Positions 50,173-58,428 of a DNA stretch of 64,000 bases are shown here, one piece after another. Positions within the stretch are counted from its first letter, which is position 1. The number at the start of each line of letters is the position of its first letter. The position numbers were made by a program, and so were the translations under genes. The stretch lies in contig NC_011529.1 of the NCBI RefSeq assembly GCF_000018365.1, positions 1,550,001 to 1,614,000 on the forward strand. The letters run 5' to 3'. This DNA is from Thermococcus onnurineus NA1. GTDB lineage: Archaea > Methanobacteriota_B > Thermococci > Thermococcales > Thermococcaceae. Under the pieces are notes generated by a model. It searched no databases and had not been told where the DNA came from. It saw nothing but the letters and a program-made list of their open reading frames with translations.

Positions 50173-51951
50173 ATGGGTGGGAGTGACAACTTCAGGCGAG
50201 CGGTTGAGGAGCTTGCGAGGGCAGTTTTGGCGGGCGAGATTAAAACGCGGGACGAGCTTAACCGCTACAAGATAATCGTCTCTAGGAAGTATCACCTCTC
50301 CAAAATTCCCGGCAACTCGGACATCTTGAAGGCTATACCTGAGGAAGAGCGCGACCGCTTTAGGGATCTGCTCCGGAGGAAGCCAACCAGAACGATAAGC
50401 GGCGTTGCAGTCGTTGCCATGATGACCAAGCCTTTCCCCTGTCCCCACGGACGCTGCATCTACTGCCCGGGCGGTCCGAGCGTTGGCTCTCCTCAGAGCT
50501 ATACTGGAAAAGAACCTTCCGCTCTGAGGGCCGTCCAGAGCGCTTACCACCCCTATATCATCATGATGCGCAGGCTAAAGCAGCTCACTGACATAGGCCA
50601 CGACGTGGACAAGGTCGAGGTCATAATCCAGGGTGGAACTTTTCCAGCGGTTGATCTGGATTACCAGGAATGGTTCATCAAGTGCGCCTTCAAGGCCATG
50701 AACGACTTCCCGCACTTCAGGGACATAGAAAACCTCGAGGAGAAGCTTGTCCGCCTGATAGTCCACGGAGATAAGTCCGTCCTTGACGAGGATCCGAAGT
50801 TCAAGGAGGCCTGGGAGAAGACGCACAGAAAGCCCTACTATTATCTCGAAGATGAGCAGAGGAAGAACGAGAAGGCTAATGTGAGGATGGTCGGATTAAC
50901 GATAGAGACCCGCCCGGACTGGGCCTTCGAAAGGCAGATTGACAGGATGCTCAAGCTGGGAACGACGCGCGTTGAGCTCGGTGTTCAGACGATTTTCAAC
51001 TTCATCCACGAGAGGACCAAGCGCGGCCACGGTGTTGAGGAGATAGTTAAGGCTACCCAGCTCCTCCGCGACGCTGGGTTGAAGATAAACTACCACATAA
51101 TGCCTGGTCTGCCCGGGAGCAACTTCGAGAGGGATTTGTACACCTTCAGAGCAATATTCGAGGATGCTCGCTTCAGGCCGGACATGCTGAAGGTATACCC
51201 GACCCTTATTACCGCCGACGCTCCTCTCTACCGCTGGTGGAAGGAAGGTAAATACCGGCCATACCGCACGGAGGAAGCCGTTGAGCTTCTCGTCGAGGCC
51301 TACAAGCTCTTCCCCAAGTGGGTTCGCGTCATGAGAATCCAGCGCGACATCCCGGCAAAGCTCATCGTCGACGGCGTCAAGCACTCCAACCTTGGACAGC
51401 TTGTCTTCAACGAGCTGATTAAGAGAGGAATTCGTCCGAGGGAGATTAGGTTTAGAGAGGTTGGCCATATGATGCAGAAGTTCGGTGTGGAGCCCGAGAT
51501 GGAGCACATCGAGCTTCTTAGGGAGGACTACGATGCAGCTGGCGGTAAAGAGATATTCCTCAGTTTTGAGGATACGAAGAATGACATCCTCATAGGCTTC
51601 CTCCGCCTGAGGATTCCGAGTGAAAAAGCCCATCGGAAGGAGATAAACTGCTGTCCTTCGGCCATTGTCAGGGAGCTCCATGTCTACGGTCCGCTCGTGC
51701 CGATTGGCGGGAAACCGAAGTACGAGTGGCAGCACCGCGGCTATGGACGGGAGCTTCTTGCTGAGGCGGAGAGGATTGCCCGCGAGGAGTTTGACGTCAA
51801 GAAAATGCTTGTCATAAGCGGCGTAGGTGTGAGGGAGTATTACCGTAAGTTTGGCTATCGGAAGAACGGTCCGTACGTTGCCAAAAGGCTTGACAAAAGC
51901 TACGCAGACTTTGGCAAGAGCAAAAGCTTCGATGCACACTTAAACACTTAA
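50173..51951 (+). CDS. elp3: Elp3, tRNA U34 carboxymethyl radical SAM/acetyltransferase
   Basis: A 592-residue enzyme that makes cm5U at the tRNA wobble position without an Elongator complex, as in other archaea. PFPCPHGRCIYCPGGPSVG gives the radical SAM CX4CX2C cluster. QGGTFPAVDLDYQEWFIKCA and TIETRPDWAFERQIDRML follow. The C-terminal GNAT domain has IVRELHVYGPLVPIGG and WQHRGYGRELLAEAERIARE for acetyl-CoA binding. A strong GAGAGGTGTTGGT precedes the ATG. Downstream is a hairpin at 51978-51997. Confidence 0.95.
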   Translation: MGGSDNFRRAVEELARAVLAGEIKTRDELNRYKIIVSRKYHLSKIPGNSDILKAIPEEERDRFRDLLRRKPTRTISGVAVVAMMTKPFPCPHGRCIYCPGGPSVGSPQSYTGKEPSALRAVQSAYHPYIIMMRRLKQLTDIGHDVDKVEVIIQGGTFPAVDLDYQEWFIKCAFKAMNDFPHFRDIENLEEKLVRLIVHGDKSVLDEDPKFKEAWEKTHRKPYYYLEDEQRKNEKANVRMVGLTIETRPDWAFERQIDRMLKLGTTRVELGVQTIFNFIHERTKRGHGVEEIVKATQLLRDAGLKINYHIMPGLPGSNFERDLYTFRAIFEDARFRPDMLKVYPTLITADAPLYRWWKEGKYRPYRTEEAVELLVEAYKLFPKWVRVMRIQRDIPAKLIVDGVKHSNLGQLVFNELIKRGIRPREIRFREVGHMMQKFGVEPEMEHIELLREDYDAAGGKEIFLSFEDTKNDILIGFLRLRIPSEKAHRKEINCCPSAIVRELHVYGPLVPIGGKPKYEWQHRGYGRELLAEAERIAREEFDVKKMLVISGVGVREYYRKFGYRKNGPYVAKRLDKSYADFGKSKSFDAHLNT

Positions 51952-51977
51952 AGGAACAGATAAAAAGGCTTATGTGG

Positions 51978-51997
51978 CTGGGGCATCCCTTCCCCAG
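51978..51997 (+). terminator. Hairpin after elp3, possible terminator
   Basis: CTGGGG and CCCCAG are separated by CATCCCTT, 27 bp after the elp3 stop, followed by a T-rich stretch (CTTTTATAATACTCC). Archaeal termination mainly needs T-tracts, so the role of the stem is uncertain. The rest of the 276-bp gap to the next gene shows only short AT-rich promoter-like sequence and no supported gene. Confidence 0.4.
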
Positions 51998-52227
51998 GAC
52001 TTTTATAATACTCCTTTGAGCATCATGAACAGCCAGCCGTTGTGAGTGTTGCAAATATCAGCTCAATCGCCGGTATACCCAGTTTCTCCTGACGTCTTCC
52101 TGCTCCATCGTATCGTCTTCATTTGGTATTTAAAATTACTCTAATGCATTTGAAGACTTTGTCCAAACTTTTTCAAGACCGTAAATCTTTTGAACATTGA
52201 TAATCTACTTTGGGCAGGTGGTTCAAA

Positions 52228-52803
52228 ATGGAAAAGAAAAGGAAGATACGCATTCCCTACGAAATATCTTTCAGGGTAAAAGTGCTCTTCATGACCTTGC
52301 TGTTTGGAATAGCAATATTCTTCATCGTGTACTACCCGCTTATCTCTCATCAGGTTAATCCGTTTGATGTTGTTGCCCCAAAGGGCCAGATAGTCCTTGC
52401 TCAAAACTTCACGTTTGGATCTGTGAACTACACAAACGCCATCGCAATGACGTCCCAGAACAACATTCTGGTCTTAAAGGGAAACGATAACATGGGCGAT
52501 ACGCTTACGATGAAGATGGTTACCTCTGACTGGTGCCTCGATCTCTGGGTCTGGGGTGGTTCGAACAACGGCTGGCAGCTGAAGTACAACTGTTCTCGGG
52601 AAATCCAGATAAGCGAGTACGCTTTCAGAAGAGTCCCGGCTCATGAGGCACGGGAAATATTATACTGGTACCTTGAGTCTGGCTATATAATCGTGCTCCA
52701 CAAGACAGGGCCAGTGCAGAACTATGAACTTGTGAACTTTACGGTAACGTACGGGGATACGACCGGAAACGGCTCCCTGAAGGTTGCCCTTGGTAAATCC
52801 TGA
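52228..52803 (+). CDS. Membrane-anchored extracellular protein, tandem paralogue 1
   Basis: A 191-residue protein with a basic head (MEKKRKIRIPYEI), one membrane helix (VLFMTLLFGIAIFFIVYYPL) and a beta-rich outside domain. APKGQIVLAQNFTFGSVNYT, SDWCLDLWVW and NYELVNFTVTYGDTTGNGS also occur, little changed, in the next gene. Two Cys (WCLD and NCSRE) may form a disulfide. Function unknown. AGGTGGTT four bases before the ATG sets the start. Confidence 0.75.
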   Translation: MEKKRKIRIPYEISFRVKVLFMTLLFGIAIFFIVYYPLISHQVNPFDVVAPKGQIVLAQNFTFGSVNYTNAIAMTSQNNILVLKGNDNMGDTLTMKMVTSDWCLDLWVWGGSNNGWQLKYNCSREIQISEYAFRRVPAHEAREILYWYLESGYIIVLHKTGPVQNYELVNFTVTYGDTTGNGSLKVALGKS

Positions 52804-52824
52804 TCCATGTTTGGAGGTGATCCT

Positions 52825-53352
52825 GTGAGGATTTCCTACGAGACCGAGTCGGCCATTAAGATCCTCGCCGCTGTTGCGATCATTGCAGTGGTTGTCCTTT
52901 ACTATCTTCTTGCTCCCATAGTTACCTATAAGCCCGTGCCCTACGGTGTCGCTGCCCCAAAGGGTCAAATAGTGCTGCTTGAAAACATAACCATTGGTGA
53001 TTACGCTTGGAATAACGCTGTTAACCTCCAGAGGTATCTCCTCATAAAGGGCAGCGAGGACTATGGGGACTCCGTAACGCTGAGGCTCCAGGACCCTGAC
53101 TGGTGCCTTGACGTCGTCATCTGGGAGGGGCAGAAGTACGTGAGGACCGAGGAGTGTATCCGGGAACTTGTCATACCTAAATATTTGTTCGAGATAAGTA
53201 GAGCTTTTTACTGGTACGTGGGGAGTGGCTACTATATAATAATCTATAAACCTGAAGGCGCTCCGGAAAACTACGAACTGGTGAACTTTACTGTCACCTA
53301 CGGCGAAGAAACCGATTGGGGTGCTTTTAAGGTCGCATATCCCAGGGACTAA
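52825..53352 (+). CDS. Membrane-anchored extracellular protein, tandem paralogue 2
   Basis: A 175-residue paralogue of the preceding gene. After the membrane helix (IKILAAVAIIAVVVLYYLLA) come APKGQIVLLENITIGDYAWN, PDWCLDVVIWEG with TEECIRE, and NYELVNFTVTYGEETDWGAF. The conserved pair of Cys supports a disulfide. The ribosome site GGAGGTGATC is perfect and points to a GTG start at 52825; the ATG at 52807 has no such site. Probably a duplication within one operon. Confidence 0.75.
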   Translation: MRISYETESAIKILAAVAIIAVVVLYYLLAPIVTYKPVPYGVAAPKGQIVLLENITIGDYAWNNAVNLQRYLLIKGSEDYGDSVTLRLQDPDWCLDVVIWEGQKYVRTEECIRELVIPKYLFEISRAFYWYVGSGYYIIIYKPEGAPENYELVNFTVTYGEETDWGAFKVAYPRD

Positions 53353-53383
53353 ACCCTTTTAAGGGTTCCCCATAACTTTTTTC

Positions 53384-53905
53384 ATGCGCTTTAAACCAAA
53401 ACCCTTCAAGGAGCCCGTAAAGTTCAGGTGTCTCTACTGCTTGGACTGCTGCAGGGGGAGGTTCATCTATCTAACCCTTAAGGATATACAGAAAATAGCC
53501 GAGGCTGGCTACGACCCGCAAGACTTCGTTCTTATGGTTCCCGGCGGTGATAAGGTTCGCTTCGTCATGGCCTACCGTGAATGGGACCTCGGCTGCGTCT
53601 TTCACGACCCTGAGACGGGCAAGTGCAGAATCCATGACAGAAATCCCGTAATCTGCCGCATATACCCGTTCATGGTCTCCAGAAAGCCCCTGGGAGTTGA
53701 GGGGGAGGAGCCCTTCGAGTATAAAGGCGAAAGGTTTTGGCTCTACTACGATGAGAGCTGCCCCGGAATAAACTCGGAGGAACCTGAGATGGTCATAACC
53801 CCGGAGGAGATAGCTGGGCTTGGCATCGAGTTTGAGCATGAATTAGAGACGACGGATATGGAGGGTTTTCTCAAACTGCTTGAGGAACTCGACCGAGAAG
53901 ATTAA
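53384..53905 (+). CDS. YkgJ-type cysteine-cluster protein
   Basis: A 173-residue protein with Cys pattern CLYCLDCCRG near residue 17 and later CVFHDPETGKCRIHDRNPVI with CRIYPF, the CxxxCC...C...C signature of the YkgJ/UPF0153 family, thought to bind zinc or an iron-sulfur cluster. No Shine-Dalgarno; TTTTTAAGGG lies about 26 bp before the ATG, so it is probably leaderless. Function unknown. Confidence 0.88.
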   Translation: MRFKPKPFKEPVKFRCLYCLDCCRGRFIYLTLKDIQKIAEAGYDPQDFVLMVPGGDKVRFVMAYREWDLGCVFHDPETGKCRIHDRNPVICRIYPFMVSRKPLGVEGEEPFEYKGERFWLYYDESCPGINSEEPEMVITPEEIAGLGIEFEHELETTDMEGFLKLLEELDRED

Positions 53906-53937
53906 CCCTTATAAACGGCTTCTCCGAGTTATGACCG

Positions 53938-54447
53938 ATGTCGATGAGTGAACTCCGCTACAGGCGAGCCTCCGCATGGGAGTATGACCTGATCCTCCGC
54001 GAGGCGGAGAAGTACGGTGAACTTAAGCACCACACCTTCGCGATAGTCGAAGGAAAATTTCGGGACGTTTATGCGGTAAATGAGAGAGTTTGGCGGGAGA
54101 TAGAGAATCTCAAGATCAGGCCCTACGCCTACGGCACCTTTGTCGGCACTATCAAGGTTGACAAAAACCTCGTTGAGAAGTTCTATCCCAACGTCGAGTT
54201 CTTTTATTTTGTCGACATCCAAAAGAACTACGCGGTTCTGAGCCCAAAGGCCGGCTTTCTCTTCACAACCGGCAAAGATGTCCCGAGGAGCGGTGTCAGG
54301 AAGTATGGCTGGCAGGGGACTAAAAAGCTGGTTGTTTTTGACGAGAACGGGATAATCCTTGGTATAGGAAGGATAAATCCAGAGGGCCGGAACAAGTTCA
54401 TCCTGAACGTCACGGACGTGGGCGAGTTCTTGAGGAGGAAGAGATAA
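53938..54447 (+). CDS. Nip7-like PUA-domain protein, ribosome assembly factor candidate
   Basis: A 169-residue protein. The N-terminal part ([20 protein letters not shown]) and the C-terminal PUA domain ([20 protein letters not shown] with [15 protein letters not shown]) match the archaeal counterpart of Nip7, which helps pre-rRNA processing. Length fits. TTATAAACGG lies about 25 bp before the ATG, and no Shine-Dalgarno is visible, so leaderless expression is likely. The gene is followed by a long inverted repeat. Confidence 0.8.
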   Translation: MSMSELRYRRASAWEYDLILREAEKYGELKHHTFAIVEGKFRDVYAVNERVWREIENLKIRPYAYGTFVGTIKVDKNLVEKFYPNVEFFYFVDIQKNYAVLSPKAGFLFTTGKDVPRSGVRKYGWQGTKKLVVFDENGIILGIGRINPEGRNKFILNVTDVGEFLRRKR

Positions 54448-54454
54448 CGGTAGC

Positions 54455-54483
54455 AACCTCCCTTAACCAGTTAAGGGTAGGTT
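54455..54483. repeat. 13-bp inverted repeat between convergent genes
   Basis: AACCTCCCTTAAC and GTTAAGGGTAGGTT are separated by two bases and pair along 13 positions with one bulged A. It lies between the 3' ends of the Nip7-like gene and the minus-strand lipoprotein gene, so it could terminate transcription from both sides or bind a dimeric protein. Confidence 0.6.
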
Positions 54484-54545
54484 GTGCAGTTATAATCCTT
54501 TAGCAGGTTGCAGAGGACAGACTAAAAATTGAAAGAATGGACGAA

Positions 54546-55454
54546 TTATCCAAGTGTCACGACTATGACATAGCCGTCGGTCGTTTTAAGTCCTGTCACC
54601 TTTATTGTTCCCTTTTGGGTATTGGGGTCATAGTTAAGTGAGATGTCCACGTCCCCCGAGAGAACATTAGTTGGAATCGCCACCACCGCGAATCTCTGTT
54701 GCTTCGGAGGACCACCAACGACGGCATTGTTTAATGCTCCTTGGAGCTCAATCTCGTTCCAGAGTTTTGCCCTTAGAATGGGTATTACCTCTCCCGTGTA
54801 GAGCGTATCGCTTGAGCCTGTTCCTCCGCTCTGGAGCGTGAAGACCCTGTAGAGCTCCTCGAACTTTTCTGAATCGTTGAGTTTTGGATAACCGTTGATT
54901 ACCTCGTCTATGGTTATTCCCTTTGCGAGCTCGCTAAGCGGGACCTTCCTTGCCACTCCAAAGTCCGAAGGCATTTTGTCAAGAGATTCAAAAGATGGCA
55001 GTCCGTTCAGCAGTTTTCTGTACTCGTCTGGAATCTTTTTCACACCAAAGGTCTCTGAGACAAGGTTGTCGCCGTGGATTTCCTTAGCCTTGAATGTGAA
55101 GCCCTCACTGGACTCCAGCTTTTCAACGCGAACCACGTTGTTGGGCTCAATCCAGAAGGCCCACAATTCTTTCTGCGTTATTGATGCCTTGTCCCCCTTT
55201 ATCTCAAGTCCAACCGAGTACTGCTCCGGAACTACGAGAATATCGGCGTTGTCTCTCACCGTTAGATACGCGTTGTGTATCTCGTCATTGGTTACGATCA
55301 GGAGAATGGTTGTACTGCCGATCTCCCCGGAACCTGAGTCTGTCGGTTTATCCTGGCTGTTTGAGGTGTTGGCCTTTGTTCCTCCGCCCGTGCAACCGCT
55401 TGCAATCACAGCAAGGGCAATAAGGAGAAGGAAAAGGAGGGTTTTCACCCTCAT
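54546..55454 (-). CDS. Lipoprotein of unknown function
   Basis: A 302-residue lipoprotein. RVKTLLFLLLIALAVIASGC is the signal with lipobox, followed by a low-complexity Ser/Asp/Gly linker. The mature domain has GEIGSTTILLIVTNDEIHNA and, towards the C-terminus, GDVDISLNYDPNTQKGTIKV. I do not recognise the family. It lies 9 nt after the stop of the DUF996-type membrane gene, so the two are in an operon. AAGGTGGAAAT precedes the ATG. Confidence 0.8.
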   Translation of the reverse strand: MRVKTLLFLLLIALAVIASGCTGGGTKANTSNSQDKPTDSGSGEIGSTTILLIVTNDEIHNAYLTVRDNADILVVPEQYSVGLEIKGDKASITQKELWAFWIEPNNVVRVEKLESSEGFTFKAKEIHGDNLVSETFGVKKIPDEYRKLLNGLPSFESLDKMPSDFGVARKVPLSELAKGITIDEVINGYPKLNDSEKFEELYRVFTLQSGGTGSSDTLYTGEVIPILRAKLWNEIELQGALNNAVVGGPPKQQRFAVVAIPTNVLSGDVDISLNYDPNTQKGTIKVTGLKTTDGYVIVVTLG

Positions 55455-55463
55455 ATTTCCACC

Positions 55464-56114
55464 TTACTTCCCAGTGAGTCCCCAGAGTATCCAGGCTATT
55501 GGCTCAAGGGTGAACCATGCAACAAAGGCTAATGCAATTCCGATTACCGCTATGACGAGCCTTCCAAGGAAGTGTGTCTCTCTATCTGCAATAATGGTTC
55601 TGCCTCTCCGGGTATCGTTTATCACCACGTATCCACTTCCATCGGCGTTGATGATTTCCGCGTCCACCCCTGCATATGGGTTTATCGCCCACGCAACTTT
55701 TCTGTATACTGCCCCGATGATTCCAAATATCTTGGAGACGTGGGTAGTATATGCGTAGACGTCCTTCTTGGTCCAGATGAGCAGGCCTATGAAGGCGAGC
55801 ACGAGGAATGCCCCTATGCTCGATTCGGGCTTCAGCCACAGGAATAACATCGCTAGGATATAGGTTATGAGGGTCGCCCAGGCGAACTTCGTCGTTTTCT
55901 CCTTGATCGGGATGTTGTAGTGGTGGGCGAGCGACGTCAGCCCTATCATCAATGCCAGGACGCTTCCAATCCCGAGAATCACCATAGCCAATGTGAATCC
56001 TATGCCCACTTCGCTTGGGTCAAGAACGGCACCAAGTCCTGCTATGGAAAGTATGACTCCAATGTTCCCGAGGCCCCCGAGTACGCCGGCGAGTTTCCTA
56101 TCAACAACCAGCAA
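55464..56114 (-). CDS. DUF996-type membrane protein
   Basis: A 216-residue membrane protein. The first 120 residues have four helices (for example LGGLGNIGVILSIAGLGAVL), followed by a soluble stretch (NADGSGYVVINDTRRGRTII) and a final helix (LVIAVIGIALAFVAWFTLEP). The first half resembles archaeal DUF996. The start is a TTG at 56114, three bases after GGAGGTGAT. Upstream, this same ribosome site occurs three times in a 16-bp tandem repeat (56115-56162). Confidence 0.78.
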   Translation of the reverse strand: MLVVDRKLAGVLGGLGNIGVILSIAGLGAVLDPSEVGIGFTLAMVILGIGSVLALMIGLTSLAHHYNIPIKEKTTKFAWATLITYILAMLFLWLKPESSIGAFLVLAFIGLLIWTKKDVYAYTTHVSKIFGIIGAVYRKVAWAINPYAGVDAEIINADGSGYVVINDTRRGRTIIADRETHFLGRLVIAVIGIALAFVAWFTLEPIAWILWGLTGK

Positions 56115-56162
56115 TTTATCACCTCCTTACTTTATCACTTCCTTACTTTATCACCTCCTTAT
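56115..56162 (-). repeat. Three tandem 16-bp repeats containing a Shine-Dalgarno
   Basis: On the minus strand, GTAAGGAGGTGATAAA is repeated with one change in the middle copy (GGAAGTGAT) and one at the outer end. Each outer copy contains a perfect GGAGGTGAT. Only the copy next to TTG 56114 has usable spacing. It may reflect slippage or provide standby ribosome sites. Confidence 0.85.
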
Positions 56163-56316
56163 AAATGTTGTGGATAATGCACTCGAGTACAGTAATGTGC
56201 ATCTTGCCCATTGGAACAGAAACCCTGCTGGACTTTCCTAACCTGTCGTAACTTTTTTAAGACCTATTGCGTAGGCATAATTGGTAACAAAAGGTAACTA
56301 AAGGGGGTGACGCCCG

Positions 56317-57063
56317 ATGATTAGGAGGGTGAAGACGGGCATCCCTGGAATGGATGAGGTTCTCCACGGGGGAATTCCCGGGAGGAATGTGGTTCTGCTC
56401 AGCGGCGGCCCAGGAACGGGCAAGTCTATCTTCAGCCAGCAGTTCCTCTGGAACGGCTTACAAAACGGCGAGCCTGGAATATATGTGGCTCTGGAAGAGC
56501 ACCCCATCCAGGTCAGGCAGAACATGGCCCAGTTCGGCTGGGACGTCAGGAAGTACGAGGAGGAAGGTCTTTTTGCCATGGTTGACGCCTTCACAGCTGG
56601 AATCGGTAAGAGCAAGGAGTATGAGAAATACATCGTCCACGACCTTACCGACATCCGCGAGTTTATAGACGTCCTCAGAACGGCCATCAAGGACATCGGT
56701 GCCAAGAGGGTCGTTATAGACTCGGTTACGACCCTCTACATCAACAAGCCTGCCGTGGCGAGGAGCGTGGTTATGCAGCTCAAAAGGGTTTTGGCTGGCC
56801 TGGGGGTTACGAGCATACTCGTCAGTCAGATAAGCGTCGGTGAGCGCGGCTTTGGTGGACCCGGTGTTGAGCACGGTGTTGATGGAATAATCCGTCTTGA
56901 CCTTGACGAGATAGACGGCGAGCTGAAGCGCTCACTTATTGTCTGGAAGATGCGCGGAACGAGCCACTCCATGAGGAGGCACCCCTTTGAGATAACCGAC
57001 AAGGGAATAGTCGTCTATCCCGACAAGGTTCTGAAGAGGAAGACAGTTGTTGAGCTCGAGTGA
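56317..57063 (+). CDS. KaiC-domain RecA-superfamily ATPase
   Basis: A 248-residue single-domain KaiC-like ATPase. [20 protein letters not shown], the Walker [16 protein letters not shown], catalytic EE in [11 protein letters not shown], Walker [11 protein letters not shown] and a C-terminal strand pair are intact. Archaeal members are of unclear function, perhaps signalling or DNA-related. GGGGGTGACGCCCG precedes the ATG. The region upstream has GGTAAC repeated with 4-bp spacing. The stop overlaps the reading frame of the next gene, a DNA-binding partner. Confidence 0.92.
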   Translation: MIRRVKTGIPGMDEVLHGGIPGRNVVLLSGGPGTGKSIFSQQFLWNGLQNGEPGIYVALEEHPIQVRQNMAQFGWDVRKYEEEGLFAMVDAFTAGIGKSKEYEKYIVHDLTDIREFIDVLRTAIKDIGAKRVVIDSVTTLYINKPAVARSVVMQLKRVLAGLGVTSILVSQISVGERGFGGPGVEHGVDGIIRLDLDEIDGELKRSLIVWKMRGTSHSMRRHPFEITDKGIVVYPDKVLKRKTVVELE

Positions 57064-57083
57064 AAACTGAAAGGGGTGAGAGC

Positions 57084-57692
57084 ATGGAGGTGCCACTGAA
57101 CCCGCTTGGAAGGGAGGAGATACACAGGCTTGAGAGTGTACTGCTCTTCGCAACCCTCTTCAGGCCCGAGGTGATAGAGCTCATCAAGGATCCGGCCGAG
57201 AGGCTCACCTGGGTCGACAGCCTGGCCGTTGCAGCCGGGGCGATAGCCAGAGAGAAGGCCGGCATGACAGTGAGAGAGATTGCTGATGAGCTCGGCAGGA
57301 CGGAGGCAACCGTTAGAAAGCACCTCAAGGGTGAAACCAAAGCCGGCCAGCTCGTCAGGGAGACTTATGAGCTCATCAAACAGGGCAAGCTCGACGAGCT
57401 TGTGAAGAACGTCGAGGTCTTGGCCAAGGGCGGCCAGCTCATTGCCCTTGAGGAGTACGAGAAGCTCAAGAAGGAGAAGGAAAAGCTTGAGGCCAAAGTG
57501 GGTGAACTTGAGAGGGCACTGAGGGATGCTCTGGCTGAGAAGGATGAGCTTGAGAAGAAGGTTAGGGAGTTCGAAGGGTTGGCGGACGAGCTCAGAAGTG
57601 AGAACGAAGAGCTTAAGAACAAGCTCGAGAAGGTAAGGGAGGTAACAACCACCCTGGAGAAGAAGATAGAAGAGATTAAAAGTCTACTCTGA
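57084..57692 (+). CDS. KaiC-associated HTH regulator with coiled coil
   Basis: A 202-residue protein. Residues 1-75 include a helix-turn-helix (AGMTVREIADELGRTEATVR, KHLKGETKAG), matching the regulatory domain often encoded with archaeal KaiC. Residues 115-200 are a long coiled coil (EKLEAKVGELERALRDALAE). It might sense the state of the adjacent KaiC ATPase. ATG 57084 follows GGGGTGAGAGC; the 21 nt between the genes suggests one operon. Confidence 0.82.
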   Translation: MEVPLNPLGREEIHRLESVLLFATLFRPEVIELIKDPAERLTWVDSLAVAAGAIAREKAGMTVREIADELGRTEATVRKHLKGETKAGQLVRETYELIKQGKLDELVKNVEVLAKGGQLIALEEYEKLKKEKEKLEAKVGELERALRDALAEKDELEKKVREFEGLADELRSENEELKNKLEKVREVTTTLEKKIEEIKSLL

Positions 57693-57695
57693 GGT

Positions 57696-58121
57696 TCAGC
57701 TCTTCTCATCTCCGTTCTTTCTCTCGAGCTTCTCTTCCCAGGTAAGAATCATGTGGGTGAAGGTCTCGTCGTCCTCCTCGATACCTCTCTTGATCTCTGA
57801 AACGTGAGCATACTGGGCCTTTATCTTGTCGAGGATGTAGTCAACGGCTTTTTCCGGATCCGCGGTGGTTCCACAGGTGTAGACGTCGAGAGCGGCGTAG
57901 CCCTTCTCCGGCCAGGTGTGAATCGAGATGTGGCTCTCTGCAACTATGACCACTCCGCTGACACCGGTCGGTGAGAACTTGAAGAAATAGCTCGCTTTGA
58001 CCTCCATTTTGCCTACTTTGGCAGCCTCGAGGAATATCTGTCTTATCTTGTCAGCGTTACCGAGGATCTCTGGATCGCAGCCTGCAGCCTCAACCACGTA
58101 GTGAAACCCTATCGTCTCCAT
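57696..58121 (-). CDS. speD: S-adenosylmethionine decarboxylase proenzyme
   Basis: A 141-residue class 1b AdoMetDC. VIVAESHISIHTWPEKGYAA has the processing site Glu62-Ser63, where self-cleavage forms the pyruvoyl group, and the catalytic His. DVYTCGTTADPEKAVDYIL supplies the Cys proton donor. It makes decarboxylated SAM for spermidine-type and long polyamines, abundant in hyperthermophiles. AGGTGAGAGGCC precedes the ATG. It is convergent with the KaiC-operon HTH gene, with stops 3 nt apart. Confidence 0.95.
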   Translation of the reverse strand: METIGFHYVVEAAGCDPEILGNADKIRQIFLEAAKVGKMEVKASYFFKFSPTGVSGVVIVAESHISIHTWPEKGYAALDVYTCGTTADPEKAVDYILDKIKAQYAHVSEIKRGIEEDDETFTHMILTWEEKLERKNGDEKS

Positions 58122-58428
58122 GGCCTCTCACCTGTTGTTCCAGTAGAACCTACCCTTTTTAAAGTTAAGCCCTGAAGCGAAGAGACCTGGGCGGGTCTTT
58201 CGAGCGTTGAACTGTTCAGAACGGGTTTTGAATGTATCAAACTGACAGTTACTTGCCGTTTTTGAAGTTTCCCGTTGGTTACTGCATAAATGAACTTTCT
58301 ACGATTCATTTGGCACATTTATCCGTTTTGGTGAACAGTGGCCATCTTTAAGCCTTGAACCACTAATTTTAAAACTCGTCAAGCGAACTAACGACAAGTT
58401 TTACAAAAACTCAGAACGGGGTGAAGGT
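58122..58428. other. Intergenic region between speD and secF
   Basis: No supported gene. TTTTTAAAG near 58156 could be the speD promoter, and AATTTTAAAAC at 58365-58375 the secF promoter. AAATGAA (58288-58294) and TTCATTT (58305-58311) form an inverted repeat of unknown meaning. A minus-strand open frame (58109-58318) is likely chance. Confidence 0.5.

Noticed and set aside
51952-52227. Small protein genes in the gap after elp3
   Set aside because: Only very short frames (under 20 codons) without ribosome sites were seen on either strand.
58109-58318. 69-codon minus-strand frame upstream of speD
   Set aside because: No ribosome site, composition is not protein-like, and it covers the speD start and promoter.
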